From NCBI RefSeq assembly GCF_000715075.1, contig NC_134096.1, positions 122,952,643 through 123,016,642 of the forward strand: a stretch of 64,000 nt of DNA, read 5' to 3'. Under the pieces are notes generated by a model, which worked only from the letters and a program-made list of their open reading frames with translations, did not search any database and was not told where the DNA came from. The translations under genes were made by a program, and so were the position numbers. This DNA comes from Nicotiana tabacum (lineage: Eukaryota; Streptophyta; Magnoliopsida; Solanales; Solanaceae). Shown in pieces: positions 11,840 to 24,200 of this stretch (position 1 is its first letter; each line of letters begins with the position of its first letter).

Positions 11840-12395
11840 ATTCCCCACATGAATGGGGAATGACTATATCACGGAAATATGCATGAAAAACTGTGTGATT
11901 CGCAAGCAAGGATTAATTGCATCTAGATAAGTAGGTTTCCCTTTGAACTTTCCGTAGTGAACTTATGTCGGATATACTCAGTCAATCGGTAGATTTAATA
12001 TCTTTGAACCGTCGAACTTTGGTGTATACCTAGATAACCATAAGTCACACAACCAACCCTTAACCATCTTTGGCTCTCATTGTTGTATTCGTTTCAGCCA
12101 TGAACACCGCCTGGTTTCATAAGTGCGTAGAGAATTAGCCTTACAAAATTCTCCTTGAAGCGGCTAAAACTTCACACTTACATAGGTGATTCCTAAATGT
12201 GTCATCCCGTAGATACACTATTTGATATACCCCGTATCAAATTTAGAAATCATTAAAAAAGCCTTAATGCTTTATCCTTGATACTGAACATTATCTCATC
12301 ACGAGAATGGACCAAACTTTTAGTTGACAATGTTGAACCATCATTAATGACTTTGTTTGATCTCCTTGAACCTAGATCTTGGGATCTCCAGTCTT
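11840..12395 (-). other. Copia 3' untranslated region
   Basis: Non-coding segment between the RNase H stop and the 3' LTR. Apart from the purine tract beside the LTR, nothing is recognised. Confidence 0.5.
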
Positions 12396-14930
12396 CTAGG
12401 TAGAGTTATCGCCACAATGTCTTGTTCTCGGCCATAGTCCCATTCCCCTCGATGATTTCTCAACTACCTCTCTAGTTAGGCCTTTTGTAAGTGGATCCGG
12501 CATATTATCTCTTGACTTTACATAGTTAATCGTGATAATTCCTCTAGAGAGTAATTGCCTAACGGTTTTATGTCTTCGTCGTATATGAAGAGATTTACCA
12601 TTATACATCACGCTCCCAGCCCTTCCAATTGCCGCTTGACTATCGCAATTTATGCATATTGGTGCCAACAGTTTGGGCCAAAATGGAATGTCTTCCAAGA
12701 AATTCCGGAGCCATTCAGCTTCTTCACCGGCTTTATCTAAGGCTATGAACTCAGCCTCCATTGTAGAGCGGTCAATACAAGTTTGATTGGACGACTTCCA
12801 AGATACCGCCCCTCCACCAATAGTGAATACATATCCACTTGTGGACTTAGAATCAGTTGAACCGGTGATCCAGTTTGCATCACAGTATCCCTCAATCACC
12901 GCGGGATATTTACTGTAGTGCAAAGCAAAGTCCTGGGTATGTTCTAAATATCTCAAAACTCGTTTCATTGCCATCTAATGAGGTTGACCTGTATTGCTCG
13001 TGTATCGACTCAATTTACTTATAACACAAGCTATATCTGGTCGTGTACAATTCATGATATACATTAAGCATCCCAACACACGAGCATAATCCAATTGTGA
13101 TATGCTTTGGCCTTTGTTCTTTGCTAATGCAAGATTCACGTCAATTGGAGTCTTTGCAACTTTAAACCCTAAGTGCTTGAATTTTCCAAGTACTGTCTTA
13201 ATATAATGAGATTGTGACAATGCCAGACCTTGAGGAGTCTTATTGATCTTAATCCCCAGAATTAAATCAGCAACTCCCAAGTCCTTCATATCAAACTTGC
13301 TAGTTAGCATGCGCTTAGTAGCATTTATGTTGGCAATGTCATTACTCATTATCAGCATATCATCCACATATAAGCAAACAATGACTACGTGATTTGGAAC
13401 ATTTTTAATGTACACACATTTATCACATTCATTTATCTTAAAACCATTTGACAACATTGTTTGGTCAAATTTCACATGACATTGTTTGAGTGCTTGTTTT
13501 AGTCCGTAAAGGGACTTAACAAGTCTACATACCTTCTTTTTTTTACCTGGAACCACAAACCCTTCAGGTTGTTCCATGTAGATTTCTTCCTCCAAATCTC
13601 CATTTAAGAAGGCCGTCTTAACGTCCATTTGATGAATTTTAAGACCATAAACTGCAGGTAATGCTACTAACATTCGTATGGATGTAATTCTTATAACTGG
13701 AGAGTATGTATCAAAATAATCAAGACCTTCTCGCTATCTATACCCTTTGACTACAAGTCTTGCCTTATATTTATCAATAGTGCCATCATCTTTTATTTTC
13801 CTCTTAAAACTCCATTTAAAACCCAAAGGTTTATTTCCAGGAGGAAGATCAGCCAATTCCCATGTATGGTTGTTCAATATGGATTCTATTTCACTATTGA
13901 CTACCTCTTTCCAAAACAATGATTTCGAAGAAGACATAGCTTCTATAAATGTTCGAGGCTCATTTTTCAATAAGAAAGTCACAAAATCTGGTCCAAATGA
14001 AGTAGACGTTCTTTGACGTTTACTACGTCTTGGATCCTCCTGATTAAATGTACTTTCTTTTGTTTCTTCCCGAGGTCGTTTAGATCCTTCACCAATCGAC
14101 TCACATTCCTTTTTATATGAGTATATATTTTCAAAGAACTCAGCATTATCTGATTCTATAACCGTATTATTATGAATGTCGGGATTTTCTGATTTATGAA
14201 CCAGAAATCGATATGCTTTACTATTGGTCGCATATCCTATGAAAATACAATCAACGGTTTTCGGTCCTATTTTTACTCTTTTGGGTTTAGGAACTTGAAC
14301 TTTTTCCAAATACTCCCACACTTTGAAATAATTCAAGTTGGGCTTCCTTCCTTTACATTTTTCATATGGAATGGATTGTGTTTTGCTATGGGGTACTCGA
14401 TTTAGTATCCGGTTAGCCGTAAGAACGACTTTCCCCCACAAGTTCTGTGGCAAACCAGAACTTATCAACAATGCGTTCATCATCTCCTTTAATGAATGAT
14501 TCTTTCTTTCCGCAATCCCATTGGATTGGGGCGTGTAAGGGGCCGTTGTTTGATGAATTATTTCATATTCTAAACATATTTCTTCAAAAGGAGATTCATA
14601 TTCACCACCCCTATCACTTCTTATCATTTTGATTTTCTTGTTAAGTTGCGTTTCAACTTCATTTTTGTACTGCCTGAATGCGTCTATTGCTTCATCTTTA
14701 CTATTAAGTAAGTAAACATAGCAATATCGAGTACTGTCATCAATAAAAGTTATGAAATACTTCTTTCCATCGCGAGATGGTATTTACTTCATGTCGCAAA
14801 TATCTGTTTGAATTAAGTCTAAAGGATTTGAATTCCTCTTTACTGACTTATAAGGATGTTTAACATACTTAAGATTCCACACATATTTGACATTTTGATT
14901 TGTCGCATTCAAACATAGGCAATACTTCCA
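12396..14930 (-). pseudogene. Decayed copia pol: integrase, RT, RNase H
   Basis: In transcription order: integrase core (RSDRGGEYESPFEE, then PYTPQSNGIAERKN), a linker, RT (KTAFLNGDLEEEIYM and the catalytic CLYVDDMLIM) and RNase H ([30 protein letters not shown]). Breaks include an in-frame TAA near 14789, a TAG before REGLDYF (about 13732) where Gln is expected, and a TAG after GQPH (about 12975) where Trp is expected. Integrase comes before RT, which separates Ty1/copia from Ty3. The lineage within copia is not decided. Confidence 0.9.
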
Positions 14931-16391
14931 AATTATTCATTTTCTGCAAGGTTTTATAATTGACATGACCCAAACGCATATGCTACAATTCATTTGACTC
15001 AAGTAAGAAGAAGCTGAAATTTTATTATTATTCTCAACAACTATTACATTCATTTTGAAAAGGCCCTCAGTGAGGTAACCTTTTCCTACAAACATCTCAT
15101 TCTTACTTATTACAACCTTATCGGATACAAAAACACACTTAAACCCGTTCTTAACAAGAAGTCCAGCAGAGACTAAGTTCTTTTTAATCTCGGGAATATG
15201 AAGGACGTTGTTCAAAGTCACCCCCTTACCAGAAGTCATTTTCATAAATATCTTCCCACATCCTTCAATTTTGGCCGTTGCAGAATTTCCCATAGAAAGT
15301 GTCTCTTCGGGTCCAATAAGAGCATATGTAGCAAACGCTTCTCTAACAGCACAAACATGGCGAGTGGCTCCAGAATCAATCAACCACTCTTTAGGATTTT
15401 CCACCAGGTTGCATTCAGAAAGCATAGCACACAAGTCATGGATATCTTCGTGCTTTTCAACCATGTTTGCTTGACCCTTCTTCTTGTCTTTCTTTGGAGC
15501 ATAACAATCTGCAGATCTGTGTCCAGCTTTTTCACAGTTGTAGCAATTTCCGTTGAACCGCTTCTTGCTTGGGTTGCTTTTCGGTCTATAAGCCTTCTTC
15601 CTCTTTCTATCCTCAACAATGTTTGCTCTAATTATTGTTGAGTTTTCACGGCCTTTCTTTTCAGCAGCTTTGTTGTCCTCTTCGATTCTCAACCGAACAA
15701 TGAGATTTTCAAGGGACATCTCCTTGCGTTTGTGTTTCAAGTAGTTTTTGAAGTCCTTCCACAAAGGAGGCAACTTCTCAATCATTGCTGCAACTTGGAA
15801 TGCTTCATTGATGACAAGACCTTCAAAGAAAATTCTGTTAGTAGAAACAATATAATTAATACTTTCAACATTAGTATTAATTGGACTTATACCTTCAGCA
15901 AGGAGATCGTGAATAATCACTTGCAATTCCTGGACTTGGGTAATAACAGACTTGTTATTTACCATTTTTTAGTCCAAAAATTTAGCGGCAACGAATTTCT
16001 TTAACCCGGCATCTTCCACTTTGTATTTCCTTTCAAGCGCTATCCACAGTTGTTTTGACGCCTCCATATTACTATAGACGTTATACAGATCGTCCTCTAG
16101 TCCGCTAAGAATGTAATTCTTGCATAGAAAATCAGAATGCTTCCATGACTCAGTCACGAAAAAGCATTCATTTTCTGGAGTTTCGTCAGGCAGAACAGGA
16201 ACATCTTCTTTAATGAACTTTTGCAGACTTAAAGTCGTCAAGTAGAAGAACATCTTCTGCTGTCACCGCTTGAAATCAATCCCGAAAAATTTTCTGGGTT
16301 TTTCTGCCGGTGCCAATGTCGGTGTTGTTCGTCTTGTCGATGCATTGGCAGTCACCATAGGAACAGTCTGGTTCCCGTTGTCATTCGTCAT
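14931..16391 (-). pseudogene. Decayed copia gag and protease
   Basis: A start ATG at 16391-16389 begins a Gag with the expected length to its zinc knuckle (CYNCEKAGHRSADC, a full C-x2-C-x4-H-x4-C). The protease follows with an intact WLIDSGATRHVC active site. A TGA near 16263 replaces Trp shortly after the N terminus, a TAA near 15966 interrupts Gag, and a frameshift near 14975 separates protease from integrase. Gag would form the particle around the RNA; the protease would cut the polyprotein. Confidence 0.88.
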
Positions 16392-16865
16392 TTCTGTAAA
16401 AGAATGACACAAACAAACGTTAAAATCACGTAAATTTTAATCTCCACTAGAGTAGAAAATCACACAGGTTTTAGTCTCCAGAAATAGTGAGTATAACAGA
16501 AATACATAAAATATTAAATTCCTTAAGCTTGTTATTATTCTGTATTTGTAAAATAATTATGGAGAAGATAAAATAACATATAAATAAAAATGTAAAAGAA
16601 ACAAAATTTAATCTAAGCCCACTGAATTCACAATATTTCCTTAAGGAATTTAATCCCCTCCTAGTACCCAAGGTTGGGGATTATTTCTTTCCATGATAGA
16701 ATGAATTACACACTAGTGTAGCGATACTTTAAACTCTAGTGTTTCAGCAAACAAAAAGATCGGTAGCAAATCACACTTACTGCTGCTTTCTTTGTAGTTA
16801 AAACAATGCATAAGAAAGGAGGAGAAGTCATAAATTCGTATTTAAAATCTGAGAGAATGGACTGG

Positions 16866-16873
16866 TATTTATA
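16866..16873 (-). promoter_or_regulatory. TATA box of the copia 5' LTR
   Basis: The minus strand reads TATAAATA directly downstream of the U3 tandem repeats, the usual layout for a copia promoter. The equivalent in the other LTR is at 11301-11308. Confidence 0.7.
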
Positions 16874-16889
16874 GCCAATGTTGAGCTCA

Positions 16890-17046
16890 AACTGAAGAGG
16901 TGCAACTCTTCAAAACTTAAGAGGTGCAACTCTTCAAATCCGAAGAGGTGCAAACTGTTTCTTCAAATCTGAAGAGGTGCAAACTGTTTCTTCAAATCTG
17001 AAGAGGTGCAACTGTTTCTTCAATTCCGAAGAGGTGCAAACTGTTT
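16890..17046 (-). repeat. U3 tandem repeats, six AGAGGTGCAA units
   Basis: Units near 16896, 16920, 16944, 16973, 17002 and 17030, spaced 24-29 bp, with CTGTTTCTTCAAATC spacers. They sit just upstream of the TATA box, where Tnt1 and Tto1 of tobacco carry enhancer repeats. A regulatory role is inferred by position. Confidence 0.8.
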
Positions 17047-17458
17047 CGGCCATATTGTAAATGTCTTTTACAAAAAGCGAATGGCATATACTATTCCGTT
17101 GGATTTAATATTAATATTCCGTTTACAAATATTTCTGTTAATATTTACTATTAACAAATAAATTTGATTCAAAAAATTAATCAATCAATCGATCATTTGA
17201 CCGAATCTGAATCCGAATCCGAATCCGAATCCGAAGCCGAAGCCGTAGCCGAGCGAGCAATGACGGCATGAGGCTTGCCTTCTTCTTAACTCTTTAAGAG
17301 CTAGAAGAAGTACAATTGTATATATACCCATCAAAACTTTTTCCTCTTCCAATATGGAAAAATGTCCCTTTGTCAAGGAGGGAAATTCAAATATTTTCAA
17401 TTTCTCTCCATTTCCCATTCACCCTCTTTTAATCTACATTTAAGCTTAAAACCCAACA

Positions 17459-17914
17459 GATCAGGTAAAGTTACTGTAGCATTCAGATTACAAATACAGA
17501 GCAACTCTCCAGTAAAGCATCTAACAGATCCACCTGATTTCTCAAGAAACTTACAAAATCATGTGACCTGGAATTATATGAGCCTTGTAAATCTGACTAG
17601 ATTGTACATAACAAGTTCCATGTTACCACATTCAACCAACCCATCACATATTAGCTCAGCATTATCATTTCAACCAACTTTAACATAAATGTTATCAAAT
17701 CTGATTCACTCAAAACAGATATAGCATGCCCTTGCTTACCTTTTTCCAGAGCAAATAAATTGCCTGAAGCTGAAAAAAGCTTGACAGAGTTACACAGGTT
17801 GGTTCAATTCCTCAGTTCACATAAATCCTAATGTAGAGGACTCTAATAGCTTCCCCATTTTACCCTTTTTGCATATAACTCATACCTGGATTCCAGGGGA
17901 TGTTCAGTGGCTGG
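17459..17914. other. Non-coding spacer between copia and Tat elements
   Basis: 456 bp of unique-looking AT-rich sequence without a supported gene, the original right flank of the copia insertion and left flank of the Tat insertion. Confidence 0.5.
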
Positions 17915-18575
17915 TGTATGGGTCAAAATCTACCCTAATGAGATTTAGCACGGAATGGTATTATGGAAAGTGATGCGGCCGAGGTCGACTGGTAGCAAGG
18001 ACGGTACTAACGGGTAGTTTTTGTAATAGGATATTTAAGAGAATATTCCATTGAATATTCTATGTACTGGTACTTTTAAGGTTGACTGGGAATATATCCC
18101 ATATAAATAGAAAGAGAGATAAGGGAAAAAAGGCAAGTAATATTTTCTGATAAGAGTACTTTTTGAGAAGAAGACTCTCTCTAGAAAAGATACAAACATT
18201 ACCTTTGTAATAAGATTCTACCATCCATTATTCCATACTTTTTCATTAAATCCGAGAATAGTTTCGATATTTTAAGATTTGTCTGTCACTCATCATTGTC
18301 AGAAAGAGGAATCATCCACCTCATTCAATATTGGGTGAATCATTCCCTTTAGTTACGTTAATGTCATTTATTGTTGTTTATTGCTTGATATTCTTCCATT
18401 ATTACTCCTCTTGAAATATTAAATGCACACTGCATTTAATCCCTCACCAACATTATCCTGCGTTGTGGGGGTTAACTATTTATAAAATTCAGGGATATTA
18501 TTGTTAACTAGGTTTAATCCTTCATCTCATAAACTTAATTAGTTTAACCAAAGATTTATACTTTCTGGTCAAACA
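17915..18575 (+). repeat. Tat element 1, 5' LTR
   Basis: 661 bp from TGTATGGGTC to GGTCAAACA. TATA box ATATAAATAG at 18101-18110. The primer site follows within five bases. Confidence 0.9.
18101..18110 (+). promoter_or_regulatory. TATA box of Tat element 1 5' LTR
   Basis: ATATAAATAG about 190 bp into the LTR, conserved in the 3' LTR. Confidence 0.6.
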
Positions 18576-18578
18576 ATT

Positions 18579-18596
18579 TGGCGCCGTCTGTGGGGA
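18579..18596 (+). other. Primer-binding site of Tat element 1
   Basis: TGGCGCCGTCTGTGGGGA, a sequence typical of plant Tat-group primer sites, directly after the 5' LTR. Confidence 0.75.
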
Positions 18597-18694
18597 TTTT
18601 CTAGTTAAATTTTTAGTTTCTTCTAGATCTATAACTAGCACAGTTTACAAAAAAGAAAGCAAAACTCCTTTTTCCTCGTACACACATATCTGAC

Positions 18695-20240
18695 ATGGCA
18701 CGTAATAGAGAAGAGAGAATGAAGCCAGTGGCCGATCTCATCACCAACCTCTTAAACACCATCAATGAGATTTCTAAAATAGAAGGTGAGGACATAACGC
18801 CTAACGCCTCCCCTAGGAGAGGTGGATCGCCCCTCCCTCACGGCAGTATCACAACATCCCGCAGCAAGGGAGCTTCCATGTCTACGACGGAAGAGACGTC
18901 ACTGCCAGTGAAAAAACTACTTGAGGCTTGGCTAACAAACACGCTAACCAGCATCCTTGACAAGCCTGCCCAGGAGGCAGCTCGAGAAAACGCAAGGACT
19001 TGTATTATATCGATAACAGCCGAGCAGCACGGCCCTCTCCCTCTAGTAACAGGTATCACTCCCAATGTTAATAATACAGGTGACGACACCCTCACAGCCA
19101 TTCTGAGGAAGATGGAATAAATGGAAAATGAGAACAAAATGCTTCGAGACCAAATAAGGGAACATCAAGAGAGAGTCGACAAAATACCGGGTACCCCAAA
19201 ACTCTTGCCAAAAATAGACGCCGGTCAGTTCATGGAGCAACCCTACAGTGATGAAGCCGCCCCGCATGCCATACCCAAGACCTTCAAGATGCCGCCTTAC
19301 CTGAAAATATATGATGGTACGACCGACCCCGAAAATCATGTGACTCACTATGTCACTGTTGTAAAAGGCAATGTTCTCGCCAAAGAACAAGTATCCTCCA
19401 TCTTGTTGAAGAAGTTTGGTGAGACCCTCACCGGAGGAGCACTAACTTGGTATTTACAAATGCCCGCGCGCTCCATCGAAACATTCTAAGAAATGGCCGA
19501 CAAGTTCATCACGGCCCATGCTGGGGCCAAAAAGGCGGAGGCAAGAGTGAACGATATATTTGCCATCAAACAATCACCTGGAGAGGACTGAGGGACTTCT
19601 TCGCTAGATTCAACCGGGTGAGGATGACCTTACCAAATGTATCGGAAGGAATGGTTGTAGCAGCTTTCCAGAACGGGCTGAACAGGAATGGTTCAAGGTC
19701 GACCAGGAAATTATTAAGTCGGCGTATGAAATATCATCCAACCACTTGGGATGAAATACACAATGCCTACTGTGGCAAGGTCCATGCAGACGAAGATGAC
19801 CTGAATAGGCCAACTCATCGATTGACCTCGGTACAGGCCGAATCCAGGAAGGATCGAAGAAATGATGCCAGAAGGGATTGTGCAGCTCCACGACCCAATC
19901 GATAAAGGCATCAGCCATATATCATAAGTGCCATCATGCCCCCTCCCGCCGCGACGAGGGCCCATCTAGACAAAGGACAGGGACTCACCGGAATGAGAGA
20001 GGTATGCCCCCTTTATTATCTGCTCATAAGTTTTGTGTGTCACCCTCAGAAATCGTCTACGCACTAGAGAAACTCGAACAAAAAGTAAAATAGCAACAAA
20101 GGATGAGGTCAGTCCCAAGCACCAGAAAGTCAAATGCCCTCTGCGAGTTCCACCAATAGAGAGGTCACAAAACTGAGGATTACATCGCTCTAAGGCAGGA
20201 GGTCGTAAACATGCTTCACCAAGGACACCTCAAAGAATAG
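18695..20240 (+). pseudogene. Decayed gag of Tat element 1
   Basis: The frame starts at ATG 18695 and shows the retrotransposon Gag core: a DPENHVTHY segment near 19330 and a LTGGALTWYLQMP segment near 19430. It is broken by TAA at 19118-19120, TAA near 19487 and a frameshift near 19580, after which RMTLPNVSEG and WDEIHNAYCGKV continue in another frame. A zinc-knuckle-like CEFHQ...RGHKTEDY at about 20140 has lost its last Cys (Tyr) and contains a stop. Confidence 0.85.
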
Positions 20241-20379
20241 CTGAGCGACCGAGGGAGGACCAACTTTGCCCGAGGACGTGAACAGTACCAGGGACCGCCG
20301 AAACCACCCTCACTGACTCACACCATTCAAATGATCATTGGGAGCGGCGACGACGCTTAGATCAACAACGTCAAGTTTA

Positions 20380-22180
20380 TCACAACCCACAAGCTCAAAA
20401 GGTCGATCACTCATGAACGGTATTACGAACTCGAAGAAAGAATCATCTTCGGTAAGTCAGATACCCACTGTTTGGTTTTCCCTCATTATGATACCCTTGT
20501 TATCACTTTACGAATATTAGATACAGATGTAAGACGCATTATGGTGGACGATGGGAGCGGCGCGTGCATTATCCATCCTCGAGTACTTGCACAGATGAAA
20601 CTGTTGCATCACGCTAACAGGTTTTAACAATGCAGTTGAACGAACGTCTGGAGAAATCACACTCCCCATCCTGGACGGCGGCGTCACTCTGGAAACCACA
20701 TTCCACATAATGGACCAAGATACATCGTACAACGCCATAATAGGCCGACCCTAGATACACTCCATGAGGGCCATTCCCTCCATCTTGTACCAAGTTATCA
20801 AATTTCCAACCTCATAGGGAACATTCAGCATACGAGGAGAACAATGCACATCTAGAGAATGCTACCGCATCGCCCTGGATTGTACGACCACCCAACAAAT
20901 GAAGGGCAAAGAAAAAGAGGCATAACAATTAACAGGGTCAAGGTCGAGCTATGACGAAAAAGAGGACGTCATCAGAGATCCCGAAACAGTAGAGGCCGCG
21001 GGATCAACCATAGAAGACCTCGACCCCATTCAACTTGATGATAACAACCACATCAAGAAGGCCTACATCGGTTGCAATCTCCAAGAACCAGGTAAATTTC
21101 GTCAATTCTTAACTGCCAACGTAGACTTGTTTGATTTTTCCCATGCAGATATGTTAGGTATCCCAAAGGAGATCGCCACACACAAGTTGAACATTGGCCC
21201 ATTCCACAACCGATGAGGCAGGTTAGGCGGAAGTTCAATTCCGCAATAAATGATGCAGTCCGCGAGGACTTTGAAAAATTACTGGAAAATGGCTCCATCA
21301 GGGAGTCAAAATACCCCTAATGGGTCGCCAATGTGGTCATGGTGAAAAAGAAGAAGGGAAGTGGCGGATGTGCGTAGACTTTACAGATCTAAATAAAGCA
21401 TGCCCCAAAGATTCATTCCCGTTACCTCATATCGACCAGCTCATTGACGCGATGGCCGGGCATGAACTGCTAAGCTTCTTAGACGCCTACTCGGGCTATA
21501 ATCAGATCCTCATGGAAGAGGAGGACTAGGAGAAGACTACCTTCATCACCCATCAAGGAACATACCACTACCGAGTTACACCTTTCGGACTAAAAAATGC
21601 GGGGGCGACATACCAAAGATTAGTGACCAAAATGTCCAAAGATCAATTCGGCTCTATGGAAGTCTACATAGACGATATGTTGGTCAAGTCCAAAAGGAAA
21701 GAAGATCACATCGACCACTTGAAAGAAGCCTTCGATATACTCAGGCGGTATGGAATGAAACTAAATCCTGAAAAGTGTGCATTCGGCGTGACCTTAGGAA
21801 AATTCTTGGGTTTCCTGGTATCACAACGAGGTATCGAGGTCAACACCGACCAAATCAAAGCCATAGAAGGAATACCAGAACACTTAACCGCCAAAAAATA
21901 GGTTCAGAGGCTGACTGGCCGTATCGCCGCCCTGTCGAGATTCATCTCGCGATCATCCGACAGATGCCACAAGTTCTTCGGCGTACTTAAAAAGGACCAC
22001 AGCCTCCAGTGCACCTCCGAGTGCGCCCAAGCCCTGAAGGAGTTAAAGTCTTACCCGTCGTCACCGCCGCTGCTTTCCAAAGAAGAACCTGGGGAACGCC
22101 TCATCGTCTACCTCGCCATATCTGAAGTGGCGGTGAGTGCGGTCCTGGTCTGAGAAGATAAAAATATGCAATCTCCCATC
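20380..22180 (+). pseudogene. Decayed protease and reverse transcriptase of Tat element 1
   Basis: A protease active-site motif VDDGSGACIIHP lies near 20541. RT follows in pieces: KWRMCVDFTDLNKACPKDSF (from about 21358), FLDAYSGYNQI, then TPFGLKNAGATYQRL and the catalytic VYIDDMLVKS (about 21662). Stops sit at the end of EEED (21527-21529), AKK (21899-21901) and VLV (about 22152); all are explained by CAG or CGA changing to TAG or TGA. A frameshift near 21310 precedes RT. Confidence 0.88.
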
Positions 22181-23010
22181 TATTACATTAGCAAAACCTT
22201 AATCGATGCTGAAACGAGGCACCCCCACCTCGAAAAATTGGCTCTGGCCTTGGTCGTAGCTTCACGAAAGCATAGACCCTACTTCTAGTGCCACCCCATC
22301 TCGGTAGTCACAACTTTCCCTTTGAGAAGTATTTTGCATAAACCCAAGCTATCGGGCAGGTTAGCCAAATGGGCCATTGAATTAAGCGAGCATGATATCA
22401 TATATCAACCGCTAACGGCGATAAAATCACAAGTCCTTGCCGACTTCGTCGCCGAATTCAGTGTAAAAATAATGCCCGAAGTCGAAAAAGAAGCCGCCCA
22501 CGCTTCTCCACAAACACAAGATGTATGGATTTTGTACACCGACGATGCTTCTAATGCCTCAGGGTCCGGACTAGGACTTGTACTCGAAGTCCCAACAGGC
22601 GAAATGATTTTCCAGTCCATAAGGTGCCCGGACATGACTAATAACAAGGCTGAGTATGTGGTCATGATTACAGGATTAAGGCTAGCACTCAAGTACGGGG
22701 CGAGACGGGTCATACTACTTTGTGACTCTCAAATCGTCGTCAACCAAGTCACAAGTACTTTCCAGATCAAATAGCAAAGGTTACAAAAATACCAAGCCGA
22801 GATCTGCAAACTACTACCCGAGTTCGACGAATGCCAGCTCGACCAGATTCCTTGAGCATAAAACATCGAAGCAGACGGCCTTGCTAAATTAGCAGCAGCC
22901 ACTAAAAGCATAATCGGAGAAAGAAACGTGGTCACCCTCCCCCACTCATCAATAGATCAAATCGAGGTAAGGACCATAAATCTAACTTATGACTAGCGCA
23001 ATCGTATTGT
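22181..23010 (+). pseudogene. Decayed RNase H plus second (archaeal-type) RNase H of Tat element 1
   Basis: After the RT-linked RNase H (YYISKTL, HPHLEKLALALV, LADFVAEF) comes a second RNase H with the acidic residues in place: WILYTDDAS, NNKAEY and LLCDSQIVVNQV (22520-22760). Plant Tat elements gained this second domain. TAG near 22288 and 22772, TGA and TAA near 22853-22862 and TAG near 22994 break the frame. Confidence 0.85.
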
Positions 23011-23975
23011 TACATACTTGCAGGATGGCGTACTCCCAGATGATAAAAAAGAAGCCAAGAAGCTTCGGATGCAAGCAACCGGGTACAACATCATTCATAA
23101 CGACCTATACAAGAGGACGTATGGCGGCCCCTTGGCGAAATGCTTAGGCCCGAATCAAATGCGGCACGTCCTAGAAGAAGTCCTCGAAGGTCACTACGGA
23201 GCTCATACCAGCAATAGAGCTCTGGTCAGGTGTCTCATACGGGAAGGTTATTACTGGCCCACTATGAAAAAAGAGGCTGCAGACTTCGTGAAAAAATGCG
23301 AGCAATGCCAAAAATACGCCCCAATGGTCCATCAAGTGGGAGAGCACCTCCACTCGGTCACTTTCCCTTGGCCGTTCATCAAGTGACATCGTCGGCCCCC
23401 TCCCTGTGGGGCGAGGTAACGTACAATTTCTTTTGGTTTTAACTAACTACTTTTCTAAATGGGTAGAAGCAGGAGCATTCGCCCAGATACAGGAACAGTA
23501 AGTGATCGCGTTCATATAGAAAAACATCGTGTTCCACTTCAGCCTCCCCAAAGAGATCAGTTGCGACAACGAACCCTATTTTACTGGAAAAAAGGTCGCC
23601 GAATTTTTTGAGAAGTGGCATATCAAAAGAATACTCTCAACACCGTACCACCCCGCGGGCAACGGGCAAGAGGAATCCTCCAATAAATCAATACTAAACA
23701 TCATGAAGAAAAAGCTTGAAGACGCCAAGGGACTATGGCCGGAGTTGTTACCAGAAGTGCTTTGGGCTCACCGTACAACGCCGAAGACGAGCACAGGAGA
23801 GATGCCCTACTCATTAGTCTATGGGACTAATGCAGTAATGCCAGTCGAAGTCGGAGAGCCCAGTTTGAGATATTCCAATGAGAGCGGGCCGAGGAACGAT
23901 GAAATCAGAAGGCAAGAGCTCAACGAAGCCGAAGAACAGAGACATATGGCCTACATAAGGATGATCGCCCATTAA
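23011..23975 (+). pseudogene. Decayed integrase of Tat element 1
   Basis: The zinc-binding domain is readable (HYGAHTSNRAL with KKCEQCQKYAP). The core is damaged: a few bases are missing near 23385 just before DIVGPL, the second Asp motif reads SCDNEPYFTG, and the Glu motif is NGQEESSNKS. The C-terminal part (LWPELLPEVLWAHRTTPKTS) is open to TAA at 23973-23975. The enzyme would insert the cDNA into the genome; the breaks rule out activity. Confidence 0.88.
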
Positions 23976-24200
23976 ATGAAGCAATGGAAAGGCCGGACTC
24001 TCTGGTATTGAAGCCGTCGACGATCGAGCCAATCTAGCCAAAATCAAAGGCCGAATAGAAGTAGATGGCCAGACAAGCTTGGCCAAAGTCACAACAGGGG
24101 CGGACCCCGTAGTAGTATTCATCTGGCGGAATGCAAGAGTAGGGGCCTTCGACCTCCTCGAGGATCCCCGGGTTAAGAACAAAAGAGAAGAAAAAAAGGA

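Larger units (their letters stand above)
10965..17458 (-). mobile_element. Ty1/copia element, full-length but inactive
   Basis: Two LTRs (10965-11839 and 16530-17458) flank gag, protease, integrase, RT and RNase H in copia order on the minus strand. LTR ends read TGTTGGG and AATAACA on the minus strand. Flanks are GATCG (10960-10964) and GATCA (17459-17463), a 5-bp target duplication with one change. At least six stops or frameshifts break the polyprotein. LTRs differ by many substitutions and indels, so this is not a recent insertion. Confidence 0.92.
16530..17458 (-). repeat. Copia 5' LTR
   Basis: 929 bp, the partner of 10965-11839. It is longer because of one extra AGAGGTGCAA unit, extra GAATCC hexamers (about 17201-17256) and other small indels. 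Confidence 0.9.
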
